Below are positions 7,374 through 15,945 of a DNA stretch of 64,000 nt, piece by piece. The stretch covers positions 21,514 to 85,513 of the forward strand of contig JAHQWJ010000136.1 of the NCBI GenBank assembly GCA_029856125.1. The letters run 5' to 3'. Position numbers and translations under genes: made by a program. The notes below the pieces were generated by a model. The model saw only the letters and a list, made by a program, of their open reading frames with translations. It had not been told where the DNA came from and ran no database searches. Origin of the DNA: Promethearchaeia archaeon (GTDB taxonomy: Archaea > Asgardarchaeota > Lokiarchaeia > Sigyniarchaeales > SOKP01). How positions within the stretch are numbered: the first letter of the stretch is position 1; each line of letters begins with the position of its first letter.

Positions 7374-9206
7374 ATGAGTAAAATTGACCTAGAGCGAAAA
7401 AGTTTACCCAACGAGCCAGGCGTATATTTTTTTCTCAATAATAAAAAAACGATTATTTACATCGGGAAAGCCATAAATTTAAAGAAAAGGGTAAATCAGT
7501 ATTTTCTCAAAACAATTTATAACGATCCATTTTACGAAGAGAAAATTAAGGAACTCGTTAAAAATATTCATTCTATCAATTATATAGTTACAGAAAACGA
7601 AAAAGAAGCAAAAATACTCGAAAATATACAAATTAAGAAGCATCTACCGCGTTTTAATGTGGTAATGCGCGACTCAAAGACATATCCTTGGGTTGGCATC
7701 TTTTATTCTGAAAAATTTCCCCGAATCAGAATTATAAGGGGACCAGAAAAATACTCAAAAGAAAACCTATTTTTGGGCCCTTTCACTGATAAAAAGGAAA
7801 TCACAAGAATATTACGTGATTTACGCAAGATATTCCCTTATTGTTCTTGTATAAAAAGAGTTAAAATAAAAAAAAGACCGTGTCTATATTACCAATTGAA
7901 ATTATGTCCGGGACCTTGTATCGAAGCCATAACAGAAGAAGATTACACGCAGAATGTGAAGCAAATAGAATTGTTTCTCAAAGGACAAACAGATGAATTA
8001 AAAGAGCAGATTAACGAAAAGATGAGGTCTGCGGCTCTGGCACAAAATTACGAAATAGCTGGTTTTTGGAGAGATAAACTTCAAGCTATTGATAATTCTA
8101 CAACCTCTCAGAATGTTTTATTAGATCGTAAAGAAAATAAGGACGTTATAGGCTATTTTAGAGACAAAGATCAGAAATATATTGCAATGGTAATAATTCA
8201 CATTCGCGAAGGTAAGATCGCTAAAAAAAGCTCTTTTCCTGTGAATATAGAAGATAAAATCGTTCAAAAGAAAGATATTTTCCCTTTGATATTGGAACAA
8301 TTTTACCAAGACCTTACGCACGATTTACCCGATATCATAATAATTCCCGAGTTTTATGAAGGAGTTAATTTGTTTAAGGAAATCCTTAACGAACATAAAA
8401 CAGACCTAAAAATAAGGCTTCCCCTTGAAGAGGAATATGGTTTGCTTAGAATAGCTAATAAAAACGCAAAAGTAATAGTAGATCAAGAAATCCTAATGAA
8501 AGAGATTAAAAGAAAAGAAGAAAACAAAATTCACGAAGCTCTGGAAGAAGCTAAAGAGATTTTAAATTTGCCTAAAATACCTAGGATTATTGAAGGATTT
8601 GATATTTCAAATATTGAAGGAACAGATGCAACCGGATCTATGGTTTATTTTCTTGAAGGGCACCCATATAATAAATACTACCGACACTTCAAAATTCGCA
8701 CAAAATCGACTCCCGACGATGTAGCAATGATGAAAGAAGTTATAAAACGAAGGTACACAATGTTAATTGAGAACAATTTATCATTACCAGATTTAATTCT
8801 TGTTGATGGGGGAAAGGGGCAACTTAACGCGGGATATTCTGTTTTAAAAGAACTTGGTATTGAAGGCATTCCAATCATTGGATTAGCTAAAAAATTTGAA
8901 GAGATTTTTGTCCCTAACGAGAAGAATCCTATAATATTACCTAAAAATTCAAATCTCCTTAAAATCTTTCAAAGAGTTAGAGATGAGGCTCACCGCTTCG
9001 CTGTTAAACTTCATAAAAAGCAACGGGAGAAACGTGTGAAAAGATCGGTTTTAGATGACATTAAAGGGATAGGACCTGCGACTAGAAATAAACTACTTAA
9101 ACATTTTGGAAGTGTAGAAAATATCAAAAAGGCAGTTCCTGAAGCTATAGCTCAGGTAGTAGGGAAAAAATTAGCTGATACCATATTAAAAGAGTTAAGT
9201 AATTAG
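7374..9206 (+). CDS. uvrC: Excinuclease ABC subunit C (UvrC)
   Basis: A 610-residue full-length UvrC. The N-terminal GIY-YIG nuclease starts with LPNEPGVYFFLNNKKTIIYIGKAINLKKR (about 11-40). A cysteine group (YCSC...RPCLYYQLKLCPGPC, around 160-182) matches the reported UvrC Fe-S ligands. A UVR-type helical hairpin follows near 220. The RNase H-like second nuclease region contains GFDISNIEGTDATGSMV and LILVDGGKGQLNAG. The C-terminus is a helix-hairpin-helix (LDDIKGIGPATRNKLLKHFGS). UvrC makes both incisions in bacterial-type nucleotide excision repair. UvrA and UvrB are not in the window. Mesophilic archaea often carry this set, probably by transfer from bacteria. Confidence 0.97.
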   Translation: MSKIDLERKSLPNEPGVYFFLNNKKTIIYIGKAINLKKRVNQYFLKTIYNDPFYEEKIKELVKNIHSINYIVTENEKEAKILENIQIKKHLPRFNVVMRDSKTYPWVGIFYSEKFPRIRIIRGPEKYSKENLFLGPFTDKKEITRILRDLRKIFPYCSCIKRVKIKKRPCLYYQLKLCPGPCIEAITEEDYTQNVKQIELFLKGQTDELKEQINEKMRSAALAQNYEIAGFWRDKLQAIDNSTTSQNVLLDRKENKDVIGYFRDKDQKYIAMVIIHIREGKIAKKSSFPVNIEDKIVQKKDIFPLILEQFYQDLTHDLPDIIIIPEFYEGVNLFKEILNEHKTDLKIRLPLEEEYGLLRIANKNAKVIVDQEILMKEIKRKEENKIHEALEEAKEILNLPKIPRIIEGFDISNIEGTDATGSMVYFLEGHPYNKYYRHFKIRTKSTPDDVAMMKEVIKRRYTMLIENNLSLPDLILVDGGKGQLNAGYSVLKELGIEGIPIIGLAKKFEEIFVPNEKNPIILPKNSNLLKIFQRVRDEAHRFAVKLHKKQREKRVKRSVLDDIKGIGPATRNKLLKHFGSVENIKKAVPEAIAQVVGKKLADTILKELSN

Positions 9207-9213
9207 ATTCACC

Positions 9214-10641
9214 TTACATACTGTCGATCACTAGTGTCACAAGTTCAGCTGTTGCTTCGCAATAAACTCTAGCTAAAGAATCTCTTTTTGCTTCACTTAT
9301 AACCCTGATTACTGCCTCTGTATTTGACGGGTGGATTAGCACAAACCAATCTTTTCCTTTACCAAACCGTAGATCATTACCATATTGATTAACTTCTTCA
9401 CCTTCGCTAATCAATTCTTGTTTAACTTTAGATATAATTATTCTGACATCTTTAGAGTTTATTTTAATTCTTCTTCGATGGGAAAAGAACTTTGGAAGCC
9501 GAGCGACAAGTTTCGATAAAATTTCTCCTGTTTCAACCATGATTTCAATAATTTTAGCTGCTGCAAAAAGACCGTCCCTAGTATTGTTAAAATCGGGAAA
9601 TATAACTCCTCCACATGAACCTTCTCCGCCAAATATCGAAGATTTTGGTTGATCATGTAAGAGCTTATGCATTTTTTCAACCAAAAAAACCTCTCCGATT
9701 TGGGTTCTTATTACTTGTGCGTTATACTTCTCAGCTATAACTTCAAACATTAGCGAAGAAGCTAAATTTGTAACAAATATGAATTCTTTAGCTTCGCTAA
9801 GGTTATTCTTCAATAAATGTTCTGTTATAAGAGCTAATCCAATATCTTCAGGATAACAAACCCCATTTTCACCAATAATTGCTAATCGATCCGCATCAGA
9901 ATCGTGGGCGAAACCCACATCAAATTTACCTTGCCAGACTTCCATTATTATATCTTTAAGGTTTTTAGATACAGGTTCAATCTCTCTAGGAAAAGTATCG
10001 TTTACAAGTAGCTCGTTGTTGATAACTTTAACTTCACACCCCAGACCAGCAAGAATTTGGGGTGTAGCACATTTTCCTGCTCCTGCCCCCGTATCAAGGA
10101 CTACCCTAAGATTATTTTCTTTTTTTATTTTTTTTACATTTATATGGTTATAAAGTGCTTTGATGTAATTTGGAATAGGGTTAATGAATCTAACATTTTT
10201 CTTTATTGTCTTGTTATTCACGTTATAATTTCTGAAATTATCACTCTGTAAAGAAAGAGAAATTTTATCTAGATCATGATTATGCAAATAAGATATTGAA
10301 GATAATAGTTTTAGACCGTTCCATTCCGGTGAATTATGAGATCCTGTAATTATAATCCCGGTGGGTATGTTTAGTAGATTTTTTGTATGAATAATAATTG
10401 GCGTGGGACATATTCCTACATTGATTACTTCAAATCCCGTTGCAACTAATCCTTCAATTATTCCCCTTTCAATAACCTTACCACTTGGTCTTGTGTCCCG
10501 TCCTACGATAACTTCTCTATTTTCACTATCAGCCAGATTACCAAACGAAATAGCAATTTTCTTTGCGATTTCAAAGTTAAGATCTTTTCCATATATCCCT
10601 CGGATTCCGCTAAAAGTGAAAATTAAGTTGGACCCTCCCAT
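9214..10641 (-). CDS. Phosphomannomutase/phosphoglucosamine mutase family protein
   Basis: A 475-residue alpha-D-phosphohexomutase. It shows FSGIRGI at the N-terminus and GRDTRPSG. The phosphoserine loop reads TGSHNSPEWNGLKLL, where the usual SHNPP is SHNSP. The metal loop is DSDADR, the sugar-binding loop is GGEGSCGGVIF, and the C-terminal phosphate-binding motif is HPSNTEAVIRV. The family interconverts hexose-1- and hexose-6-phosphates (glucosamine, mannose or glucose), feeding nucleotide-sugar synthesis. The exact sugar cannot be told from the sequence. Start is ATG at 10641. It lies 23 nt after the ROK kinase gene on the same strand, suggesting a joint role in sugar phosphate metabolism. 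It is convergent with uvrC. Confidence 0.9.
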   Translation of the reverse strand: MGGSNLIFTFSGIRGIYGKDLNFEIAKKIAISFGNLADSENREVIVGRDTRPSGKVIERGIIEGLVATGFEVINVGICPTPIIIHTKNLLNIPTGIIITGSHNSPEWNGLKLLSSISYLHNHDLDKISLSLQSDNFRNYNVNNKTIKKNVRFINPIPNYIKALYNHINVKKIKKENNLRVVLDTGAGAGKCATPQILAGLGCEVKVINNELLVNDTFPREIEPVSKNLKDIIMEVWQGKFDVGFAHDSDADRLAIIGENGVCYPEDIGLALITEHLLKNNLSEAKEFIFVTNLASSLMFEVIAEKYNAQVIRTQIGEVFLVEKMHKLLHDQPKSSIFGGEGSCGGVIFPDFNNTRDGLFAAAKIIEIMVETGEILSKLVARLPKFFSHRRRIKINSKDVRIIISKVKQELISEGEEVNQYGNDLRFGKGKDWFVLIHPSNTEAVIRVISEAKRDSLARVYCEATAELVTLVIDSM

Positions 10642-10664
10642 GATTTATCGTGGATTGAAAACTT

Positions 10665-11672
10665 TTATAAGATTAATGGATTCCCTTCCAGTTTATATTT
10701 AACCAGCGTTAAAGCCCCCATTACTCCTATTTCGTCTATATTTTTGGTTACTTTAAGTTGAGGTGGGGTATTAATAGTATATAAGATAGGTTCTGTTTTG
10801 AATTGTTCAATCACGGGTGGTAGAATTAAATCACTATCTTTCATCATTGCTCCTCCAAAATATATAGAGGCACAATCATAAAAGTTGTTCACTAAACCAA
10901 CCCCTACCTTAGTATAAAAGACGCATTGATTGACTATACTCTTGGAAAATTTATCTCCTCCTCTTGCTGCTTGGAACAGTTCTTTTGCAGTGATCTTTGT
11001 TTCGTCGTTATCAACCATGAACATTAAAATTTTCGAACTGAAATTGGATGTTTTAATTGCTTCTAAAGCCCTGTTTCTAACTCCCGTACCGGAACTATAT
11101 ACTTCCCAACAACCAAACGCACCACAATTACATTGGAAGCTGCTCTGATGATTTACGATTCCATGTCCTATTTCTGCAGCATTACCATTCTTGCCGAGAA
11201 GCAGGTGACCGTTACAAATAGCTCCACCCCCAATTCCTGTTGACATCGTGATATAAACAATATTATCTTTTTCATCGTCGCTTGCTTCAAAATAATGAAT
11301 TGCTAAAACTGAAGCGTTACAATCGTTAATAAGATAAACAGGAACGCCCATAAATCTTTCTTGGATTGGATTTTTTAGTGGGATTTCCTTAAAACCCAAG
11401 TTCGCATTATTGAAAACTTCTCCGCTTTCGATATTTATCGGCCCAGCGGAAGCTAAACCAATTCCTAAGATTTGTTCCTTCTCAATATTATTATCAATCA
11501 GTAGTTCAGTTATTAAAGAGATTATTGCATTACTGATCGAATATTCATTTATCTTTGGAGTCTGAGTCGTCTTAATTATAAGTGTCTCTTTTTTTAAATC
11601 AATAGAACTTATACCGACTCGAATCCAAGTACCTCCAATATCCACACCAATAATAAATTCTTCTTTATTCAT
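10665..11672 (-). CDS. ROK family sugar kinase
   Basis: This ROK protein has the ATP-binding GVDIGGTWIRVGISS near its N-terminus, the catalytic-region NDCNASVLA, STGIGGGAICNGHLLLG, and the ROK zinc motif GHGIVNH...CNCGAFGCWEVYSSG. No DNA-binding domain precedes the kinase, so it is an enzyme (glucokinase, N-acetylglucosamine or N-acetylmannosamine kinase type), not a repressor. The track starts at 11705. The ATG at 11672 (MNKEEFIIGVDIGG), behind a GAAAGTGA sequence, is the better start (335 aa). It precedes the phosphohexomutase gene in the same direction, consistent with sequential phosphorylation and isomerisation of a sugar. Confidence 0.9.
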   Translation of the reverse strand: MNKEEFIIGVDIGGTWIRVGISSIDLKKETLIIKTTQTPKINEYSISNAIISLITELLIDNNIEKEQILGIGLASAGPINIESGEVFNNANLGFKEIPLKNPIQERFMGVPVYLINDCNASVLAIHYFEASDDEKDNIVYITMSTGIGGGAICNGHLLLGKNGNAAEIGHGIVNHQSSFQCNCGAFGCWEVYSSGTGVRNRALEAIKTSNFSSKILMFMVDNDETKITAKELFQAARGGDKFSKSIVNQCVFYTKVGVGLVNNFYDCASIYFGGAMMKDSDLILPPVIEQFKTEPILYTINTPPQLKVTKNIDEIGVMGALTLVKYKLEGNPLIL

Positions 11673-11708
11673 CGTCACTTTCCTTAGAAATATGAATATA
11701 ATCAAAAA

Positions 11709-12500
11709 CTAGTAATAATTAATCTCAATATTATCGTTATTAATTAGTTCTCTTAAAATTTTTACGATCTCCCTTTTTCTATTTTCATCAATTGCGTAAA
11801 CAAAGTATTCAGATGGTATTCTTGCGATTGAATAGAGTTGGACAATATTCGGATTAATTTTTTTTATTAGATAAGCTAATTGTTCAATATTTTCCTTGTT
11901 ATTATTAGAGGAAAAATTATCCCGATGAGATTTACTAATCAAGCTTTGAATAGCTAATTTCTTATTTGGCATTTCTTTTCTCAGTTTAACAAGAGAATTA
12001 GTTATAGTGTCGATATCTGGACAATTTTTGTGTGGTCTATTAGTTCTTCTTAAATCTTTATCAGTAGCAGCGTCTAATTTTGCCAACACAAAATCAAAAT
12101 GTTTCACTCTTTCCCTAACCTCTTCTAAATAAAGTGTACTTGAATTGGTAAAAAGGGTTATCAATGGTGGGTCTTTATCCCATTTCAATTCATTTCTAAC
12201 ATCAAAAGCTACTTTGTAGAAATCTAATAAACTATCGTTTAAGGTGGGTTCTCCATTATAGCCAAAAGTTATTGAGTCTAAATGAGGAACATATTTTAAG
12301 ATATCTTTAAGTTCTCTTCTAAACTTCAAAGACGGTGGAGCTTTAATTCTATCCTCTGGAGAGACTACTTGATAAGTTGGCCCTATTTCGCAATACACGC
12401 AATTATAAGTACATAACTTATAATTGGGTAAAATATCTACCCCTAAAGAGAGCCCTAATCTTCTTGAATTAAATGGACCATAAGTATATTCTCTTGTCAT
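11709..12500 (-). CDS. Radical SAM protein, COG0731-like
   Basis: A 263-residue radical SAM protein whose N-terminus, YGPFNSRRLGLSLGVDILPNYKLCTYNCVYC, is typical of the COG0731-like group (FGPVPSRRLGxSLG...). The CTYNCVYC cluster motif supplies the three Cys ligands of the SAM-cleaving 4Fe-4S cluster. A GEPTLN motif follows near residue 100. COG0731 includes wyosine-related enzymes, but this protein lacks any flavodoxin-like domain, and many relatives are uncharacterised. It lies 36 nt upstream of the ROK kinase ATG and 13 nt downstream of the hydrolase. It is probably co-transcribed with both. The substrate is unknown. Confidence 0.8.
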   Translation of the reverse strand: MTREYTYGPFNSRRLGLSLGVDILPNYKLCTYNCVYCEIGPTYQVVSPEDRIKAPPSLKFRRELKDILKYVPHLDSITFGYNGEPTLNDSLLDFYKVAFDVRNELKWDKDPPLITLFTNSSTLYLEEVRERVKHFDFVLAKLDAATDKDLRRTNRPHKNCPDIDTITNSLVKLRKEMPNKKLAIQSLISKSHRDNFSSNNNKENIEQLAYLIKKINPNIVQLYSIARIPSEYFVYAIDENRKREIVKILRELINNDNIEINYY

Positions 12501-12513
12501 ATTATCTTTATCG

Positions 12514-13272
12514 CTAAAAATGAGTAGAGATAAAATTCTCTATAGCTTGATTAACTTCGTTTGGTTTTTCTAGCATTACCATATGCCCAGCTTTGTTAAT
12601 TATGTGGAGTTCTGAATTTTTGATTTTATTGCGAAAAAATTCTGAGTATTTAACAGGAGTTAATTGGTCTTGCTTCCCTACGATAATTAAACATGGGACT
12701 TCGATTGAGTTTAGCTTGTTTAGAATGTCGAAACCATCGCAAATCTTAAAATCTTTGTAGGTGACATCAGCACTAATTTTAGATATTTCTTGAATATAGT
12801 GTTTTATCGTTTCTTTTGGAGTCGCTCTATAAAACGCTCCAGCTGGTAGAGAATCCATGAATTCTTGATAATTATTTTTTAAAGAATTAAGGATGAAAGG
12901 AGCTACCCTTAATTTTCCACCTGTGTTGCATAAAATCAGACCTGAAACTTCATTAGGATATGTGAAGTAGTATTGTTGAATAATTGCACCTCCTAAAGAA
13001 TGACCACATAAAATTACACCCTCATATTTTAATGCCTTAATTAGCTGGCGAACTACATCCACGTACAAATTGAGAGATAGATCTGAAAAACTATCTGATT
13101 TATCGTGAGAAGGTAAATCGAGAGCGATTAAATCATAATCAACATCTAACTTCACTTGATTTTTCCAAGTATATGAACTTCCTCCAGAACCATGTACAAA
13201 AATAATTGCTCTATTGCTTCCAGATTTTTTAATATTATAATAGATCTTCTTATCTTCAATTTTAAAATACAT
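12514..13272 (-). CDS. Alpha/beta-hydrolase
   Basis: A 252-residue alpha/beta-hydrolase fold protein. It has the oxyanion region FVHGSGGSSYTW, the nucleophile elbow GHSLGG (Ser), the acid-residue strand VGKQDQLTPV (Asp), and the C-terminal catalytic His in NKAGHMVMLEKPNEV. The order and spacing are those of small esterases, lipases and C-C bond hydrolases; the substrate cannot be inferred. The track starts at TTG 13287. The ATG at 13272 (MYFKIEDKKIYYNIK) is preferred. It is the first gene of a possible operon with the radical SAM and ROK genes. Confidence 0.88.
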   Translation of the reverse strand: MYFKIEDKKIYYNIKKSGSNRAIIFVHGSGGSSYTWKNQVKLDVDYDLIALDLPSHDKSDSFSDLSLNLYVDVVRQLIKALKYEGVILCGHSLGGAIIQQYYFTYPNEVSGLILCNTGGKLRVAPFILNSLKNNYQEFMDSLPAGAFYRATPKETIKHYIQEISKISADVTYKDFKICDGFDILNKLNSIEVPCLIIVGKQDQLTPVKYSEFFRNKIKNSELHIINKAGHMVMLEKPNEVNQAIENFISTHF

Positions 13273-13395
13273 CTTTACCAATCGCAATTAATAATATAAA
13301 TTTATTATAGAGAAAGAAGGAAACAATTTAGATTTATCAAATTAGTTATCTGTAATAAAAAAATGAGTATGAAAAAATGTTATGTAGAATTATTT

Positions 13396-15945
13396 TTAGA
13401 GCTCAATATCTCGATGCTGCATTTCAAGCAACCGTTTGTATTTTCCGTTCAATGCAAGTAAAGATTCGTGTGTTCCTTGTTCTATTATACCCTTTTTATC
13501 TGTGCCTAATACTATAATATTGTCCGCATTTTTGATAGTTGATAATCTATGAGCGATAATGATAGTAGTTCTTCCTTTTCGTGCTTTGTCTAGAGCGTCT
13601 TGGATGAGTGTTTCGGTGTATGGATCTACAGATGATGTTGCTTCATCTAAAATTAAAATTTTTGGGTCAGTAATTAACGCTCGAGCAAAAGCAATTAATT
13701 GACGTTGTCCAATCGAGATATTTGATGCGTTTTCTTTAAGTTTAGTATTATATTTCTTGTGTAAAGCTTCAATGAAATTATGCAAACCGAGAAATTTAGA
13801 AACTTCTATCATTTTTTTTTCTATCTCTGGAGTAGGGTTATCGAAAGAATAAAGTAAATTCTCACGAATAGTTCCGGAAAAAAGAAAAGCATCTTGAGGT
13901 ACCAAACCTATTATATTTCGAAGATCTTTCTTTGTGATTTCACGAATATCTACATCATCAATCAACACTTCTCCTTCGTTTATATCATAAAACCGGGAAA
14001 TTAATTTTGTGATTGTTGTTTTACCAGATCCTGTTTCACCAACAATGGCCATGGTTTTTCCTGAGGGAATTGTTAAATCTACATTTTCAAGGACGAAACC
14101 CGTAGATTGTTCATGTTGAATTATTTTCTTTTCTTCATCTATTGCATCTCTAACAATTTTGGGAATTTGTTCATATACTTCTTTACTAATTTTGGCGGTT
14201 GTTAGCATCCTAAGCATGGATTGAGGTGACATTTTTGGCATACCTCCCCCCATCATTCCACCACCTTCACCCATTCCGGCACCTGAAGATTGAATTGTAG
14301 CTTTGCTTCTCAAACTTTTTTCTAGAAATTTAGTCATTTGTAAGATTTCTTCAGGAGGTAGAGTAGGTAATATCGAATTATCTCCTTGATTAACTTTTAA
14401 ATCTGCTCGCTTAAAAGAAGTCTGCAAATCTGGATGATCATTTGCAAAATCCGTGCCTGGTACAGCGTATTTAAACTCAGCTAATATAGTATCAATTAGT
14501 TTTGGAGCATCAGAAGGTTTTTGGCTCATAAGACTCATAAATAATTTTTGTCTAATATTTTGAGGCATGAGTATGACATTTTTCATCATAAAAGAAGAAT
14601 AAGGCTCCGGAAGTGTCTTCATAAAATCCATAGCTCGTTTCATCATTTGTTGCATCATAGGATTATCTGGCATACCTGTCGGTATGGACATTTCAATTGA
14701 TCTCATTATTTTTGGATCTTTTTGAGGTGAGTCTGATCTTAAATTGTTTTCTTTACCATTTTCTAAGATATAACCAAAATTTACGGCATTAAACTCGATT
14801 TCTCCAATAACGTTTTCAATTCGTTTTGGATTTTCATTATCCGGAATTTCAGATTTCTCCTCCAATAAGGTGTATATTCTGTCACTTGCTGCTAAAGATG
14901 ATGCTATCATTTCTTGAATTTGCATTAACATCATAAAAGGTTTAAAAAATTGAGCTAGAATAGATATATAAGCGCTAAGCACTCCAACAGTAACAACTGT
15001 ACCAAATATCGTGACATTTCCTAGGATTACAAATCCTCCTGCAAACAAAATTCCAGCGGTAAGTATGCTGGTTACAAGGCCAATTAAAGGAAAGATCGTT
15101 GCCATGAACTTCCTAATTTTCAACATTGCATCGTAATTCTCAGTATTAGCTTCGTCAAACTCAGAGGATGCCTTTTTTTCCTGCCCGTATGCTTGGACCA
15201 CTTTAGCTCCCGCAATATTTTCTTGAATTGATGAAGTTACTTTGCCAATTGTTTTTCTGGATTCTTTAAAAAGCCCCATCGCTACCGTTCTAAATATATA
15301 AGTAAATATAAAAAAAACAGGGAATATAATTAGTGAGAGTAAAGCTAAGAATATATTGAGTAAAAACATAATACTCACAGTAAGGATTAAACTAATTACG
15401 CTCGTAATTACCATAACAAATTGGCCCCCAACCAATTGATTTAATAGAGTGACATCATTGGTTGTAATAGACATGATATCTCCTGATGATTTTTTGTCAA
15501 AATAACTTAGAGACATATCTTGAAGTTTATAGAAAAGGTCGTTCCTAATCTCGAATGTAATAGTTTGTGATATTTTTCCCATTCCGTAATTTGCAAAATA
15601 CGTCGTTATAGCCATAGCTACAAGAAGTGATAAGTAAAATGTTGACATAAAAACAATATAGATACTATCTTTAGCTACTATACCGTTGTCTATTATGTTT
15701 GCTGAAATAATAGGACTTATTGAAGTAACTAAAGTTCCGACTAATGATAAAACTATAAGAGTAATAAACTTCCATTTATAATTACCTAAATATGAAAATA
15801 ACCATTTCCATAATTCTCGTCGAGGATGTTCTAATTTAGAGTCGCCACTATCCATCATAAAACCTTTATGCATGCCACCACCGACCCTTGGTAGAATAAT
15901 TTCCTTCTCTTCTTCTTTTTTTTCCTTCTGATTGTTGTTATTCAT
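13396..15945 (-). CDS. ABC exporter subunit B with a 222-residue insertion in its nucleotide-binding domain
   Basis: A type IV ABC half-transporter: about six membrane segments (residues 60-330 of the track protein) and an ATPase domain with Walker A GETGSGKTT, Walker B ILILDEATSSVD with the catalytic Glu, and H-loop IIIAHR. The signature is degenerate (NISIGQ instead of LSGGQ). Between the A-loop tyrosine (NAVNFGY) and the next strand (GFVLENVDLTIPSG) lies about 222 residues rich in Met and Gly. The track starts at 15990. The ATG at 15945 (MNNNNQKEKK) overlaps the upstream subunit by 8 bp, behind AGAGGTATC. With that subunit it should form a heterodimeric exporter. Confidence 0.92.
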   Translation of the reverse strand: MNNNNQKEKKEEEKEIILPRVGGGMHKGFMMDSGDSKLEHPRRELWKWLFSYLGNYKWKFITLIVLSLVGTLVTSISPIISANIIDNGIVAKDSIYIVFMSTFYLSLLVAMAITTYFANYGMGKISQTITFEIRNDLFYKLQDMSLSYFDKKSSGDIMSITTNDVTLLNQLVGGQFVMVITSVISLILTVSIMFLLNIFLALLSLIIFPVFFIFTYIFRTVAMGLFKESRKTIGKVTSSIQENIAGAKVVQAYGQEKKASSEFDEANTENYDAMLKIRKFMATIFPLIGLVTSILTAGILFAGGFVILGNVTIFGTVVTVGVLSAYISILAQFFKPFMMLMQIQEMIASSLAASDRIYTLLEEKSEIPDNENPKRIENVIGEIEFNAVNFGYILENGKENNLRSDSPQKDPKIMRSIEMSIPTGMPDNPMMQQMMKRAMDFMKTLPEPYSSFMMKNVILMPQNIRQKLFMSLMSQKPSDAPKLIDTILAEFKYAVPGTDFANDHPDLQTSFKRADLKVNQGDNSILPTLPPEEILQMTKFLEKSLRSKATIQSSGAGMGEGGGMMGGGMPKMSPQSMLRMLTTAKISKEVYEQIPKIVRDAIDEEKKIIQHEQSTGFVLENVDLTIPSGKTMAIVGETGSGKTTITKLISRFYDINEGEVLIDDVDIREITKKDLRNIIGLVPQDAFLFSGTIRENLLYSFDNPTPEIEKKMIEVSKFLGLHNFIEALHKKYNTKLKENASNISIGQRQLIAFARALITDPKILILDEATSSVDPYTETLIQDALDKARKGRTTIIIAHRLSTIKNADNIIVLGTDKKGIIEQGTHESLLALNGKYKRLLEMQHRDIEL

